Below are positions 12,046 through 13,077 of a stretch of 13,077 nucleotides of DNA, piece by piece. Source of the DNA: Nitrososphaerota archaeon (GTDB lineage: Archaea; Thermoproteota; Nitrososphaeria; Nitrososphaerales; UBA183); NCBI GenBank assembly GCA_027886925.1, contig JAPCJN010000053.1, forward strand, positions 1-13,077, written 5' to 3'. The notes beneath the pieces were generated by a model, which saw only the letters and a list, made by a program, of their open reading frames with translations, was not told the origin of the DNA and searched no databases. Made by a program: the position numbers and the translations under genes. Each line of letters opens with the position of its first letter. Position 1 is the first letter of the stretch.

Positions 12046-13077
12046 ATGAGCGGTCGTTTGAAAAGGACCTTGGAGCCTCCGGAGGACATCCTGAAGGCGG
12101 ATGTCCCGCGCCGGGGGAGCACCCGCCTCGCCTTGCGAGACTTCCTCGTCTACATGGGCCCGGCGCTCATGGTCTCGATAGCTTACATGGACCCCGGCAA
12201 CTACGCGACCGACCTGGCCGCCGGCGCGGGTTTCAAGTACGACCTCATCTGGGCGGTCTGGCTCGCCTCTGCGATCGCGATGATACTGCAGTACCTCTCC
12301 GGAAAACTCGGCATCGCTTCCGGCCGATCTCTGCCCGAGCTGGTGAGAGGCTCTCTAGTGCGGAGGGCGTTCGTGATCCCATACTGGTTGGCGGCGGAGA
12401 CGGCTGCAGCCGCCACCGACCTTGCGGAATATCTGGGGACGGTGATAGCCCTCAACCTGCTCTTTGGCATCCCGCTTCTGTATGCATCGGTGTTTGGAGC
12501 GTTCGACGTCCTCGTGATAATGACCCTGATGACGAGGAGATACAAGGTCATCGAGCGGATGTTCCTGCTTCTGGTCAGCGTCCTCGTGTTCGGCTTCCTC
12601 TATCAGTTGTTGGCCGTCAAGCCAAACTTTGACCAGATCGCGGTCCATTCCGTGACGCTCGTCCCGATGGGAAGCGACGCTCTCCTGCTGGTAGTGGGGA
12701 TCATCGGAGCGACCGTCATGCCTCACGCGCTGTTTGTCCACTCTTGGCTCGCGAAAAACAAGATGGACCTCACAGGACGGAGGATCCCGGGCGTGAAGGA
12801 TGGAGAGGAGGTCTTCTCACGTGAGGAGAAGCATCGCACCCTGAACTTGCACAAGTGGGAGACCCTCCTGATGCTGACGGTCGCGGGAATCGTCAACGTG
12901 GGGATACTGCTGGTCGCGATTCCTCTCTATCCGAACGTGAACATGACCATCGGGCAGGCCGTGACGCAGCTCGGCCGGATATTTGGCCCCCTCGTCGGCG
13001 TGGTATTCGTAGTGACGTTGCTTGCTTCGGGTCTGTCGGCGTCCACCCTCGGGACGATCGCCGGGCAGGTGATCATG
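12046..13077 (+). CDS. mntH: Manganese transporter MntH (NRAMP family), C-terminus cut by window edge
   Basis: A proton-coupled divalent metal importer in the cell membrane. 344 codons are present; the family is usually 400-450, so roughly the last two or three helices are missing. TM1 carries the metal site YMDPGNYATD with Asp49 and Asn52. TM6 carries GATVMPHALFVHS with Ala222 and Met225, completing the canonical Asp/Asn/Ala/Met manganese site. The final stretch LSASTLGTIAGQVIM is the conserved region normally read as SSTxTGTxAGQ. A soluble N-terminal tail of about 30 residues precedes TM1. A charged loop of about 35 residues (236-270) with KDGEEVFSREEKHR follows TM6. The ATG at 12046 is the only start that fits; a 201-residue frame at 12027 is out of frame. 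Divergent from mntR with a 159-base operator region between. Confidence 0.95.
   Translation, partial: MSGRLKRTLEPPEDILKADVPRRGSTRLALRDFLVYMGPALMVSIAYMDPGNYATDLAAGAGFKYDLIWAVWLASAIAMILQYLSGKLGIASGRSLPELVRGSLVRRAFVIPYWLAAETAAAATDLAEYLGTVIALNLLFGIPLLYASVFGAFDVLVIMTLMTRRYKVIERMFLLLVSVLVFGFLYQLLAVKPNFDQIAVHSVTLVPMGSDALLLVVGIIGATVMPHALFVHSWLAKNKMDLTGRRIPGVKDGEEVFSREEKHRTLNLHKWETLLMLTVAGIVNVGILLVAIPLYPNVNMTIGQAVTQLGRIFGPLVGVVFVVTLLASGLSASTLGTIAGQVIM

Noticed and set aside
12027..12632. 201-residue plus-strand open frame
   Set aside because: Offset frame of mntH; the overlapping frame carries the NRAMP motifs.
1..13077. CRISPR array, insertion sequence, phage or toxin-antitoxin module
   Set aside because: No regularly spaced repeats, transposase motifs, terminal repeats or recognisable toxin/antitoxin pair seen.

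Overview
This window reads as archaeal chromosome. AT-rich TATA elements lie about 26 bases before inferred starts, several genes look leaderless or have very short 5' leaders, TTG and GTG starts recur, and the gene content includes an archaeal-style TrpE/TrpG/TrpD set, a short OB-fold single-stranded DNA-binding protein and a GlcNAc-1-phosphate transferase of the archaeal N-glycan type. Small CPxCG zinc-ribbon proteins and tandem winged-helix regulators suggest Thermoproteota, perhaps near Nitrososphaeria. That placement is an inference with moderate confidence.

Layout. (1) 1-3033, minus strand: a tightly overlapping tryptophan operon trpE-trpG-trpD, with trpD cut by the left edge. Its promoter region (3066-3106) carries three 10-base tandem units containing TGTACA, TGTACA and CGTACA, resembling the TRP box bound by TrpY in Methanothermobacter. 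(2) 3124-4165, minus strand: a less compact stretch with a small membrane protein, a previously uncalled 45-residue protein with nine cysteines, a broken zinc-ribbon gene and a membrane-helix remnant. (3) 4166-4765, minus: a membrane protein with two His-x13-His pairs, probably a di-heme b protein of ferric-reductase type. It is divergent from a 383-residue tandem winged-helix regulator (4984-6135, plus). (4) 6145-6264, minus: a 39-residue single-helix membrane peptide with a strong Shine-Dalgarno, then about 390 bases with no convincing gene. (5) 6655-7518, minus: an OB-fold protein followed by a dual-specificity-type phosphatase. (6) 7608-8642, plus: a GlcNAc-1-phosphate transferase, convergent with a left-handed beta-helix acyltransferase (8855-9388, minus); both fit surface glycan synthesis. 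(7) 9450-11123, plus: a cysteine-synthase-like PLP enzyme fused to a rhodanese-like C-terminus, apparently sharing one TATA tract with the divergent acyltransferase. (8) 11144-13077: an MntR-type regulator with a small membrane gene behind it, divergent from the manganese transporter mntH (cut by the right edge), with perfect palindromes next to both inferred promoters.

How the genes work together. The trp genes make anthranilate and phosphoribosylanthranilate from chorismate under a probable tryptophan-responsive operator plus feedback inhibition of TrpE. The mntR/mntH pair is a manganese uptake circuit: MntR retains all six manganese-ligand residues of the Bacillus subtilis protein, and a DtxR-box-like operator lies at its own promoter. 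The strongest candidates for something undescribed are the nine-cysteine mini-protein, the PLP-rhodanese fusion and the archaeal TRP-box array outside the methanogens.
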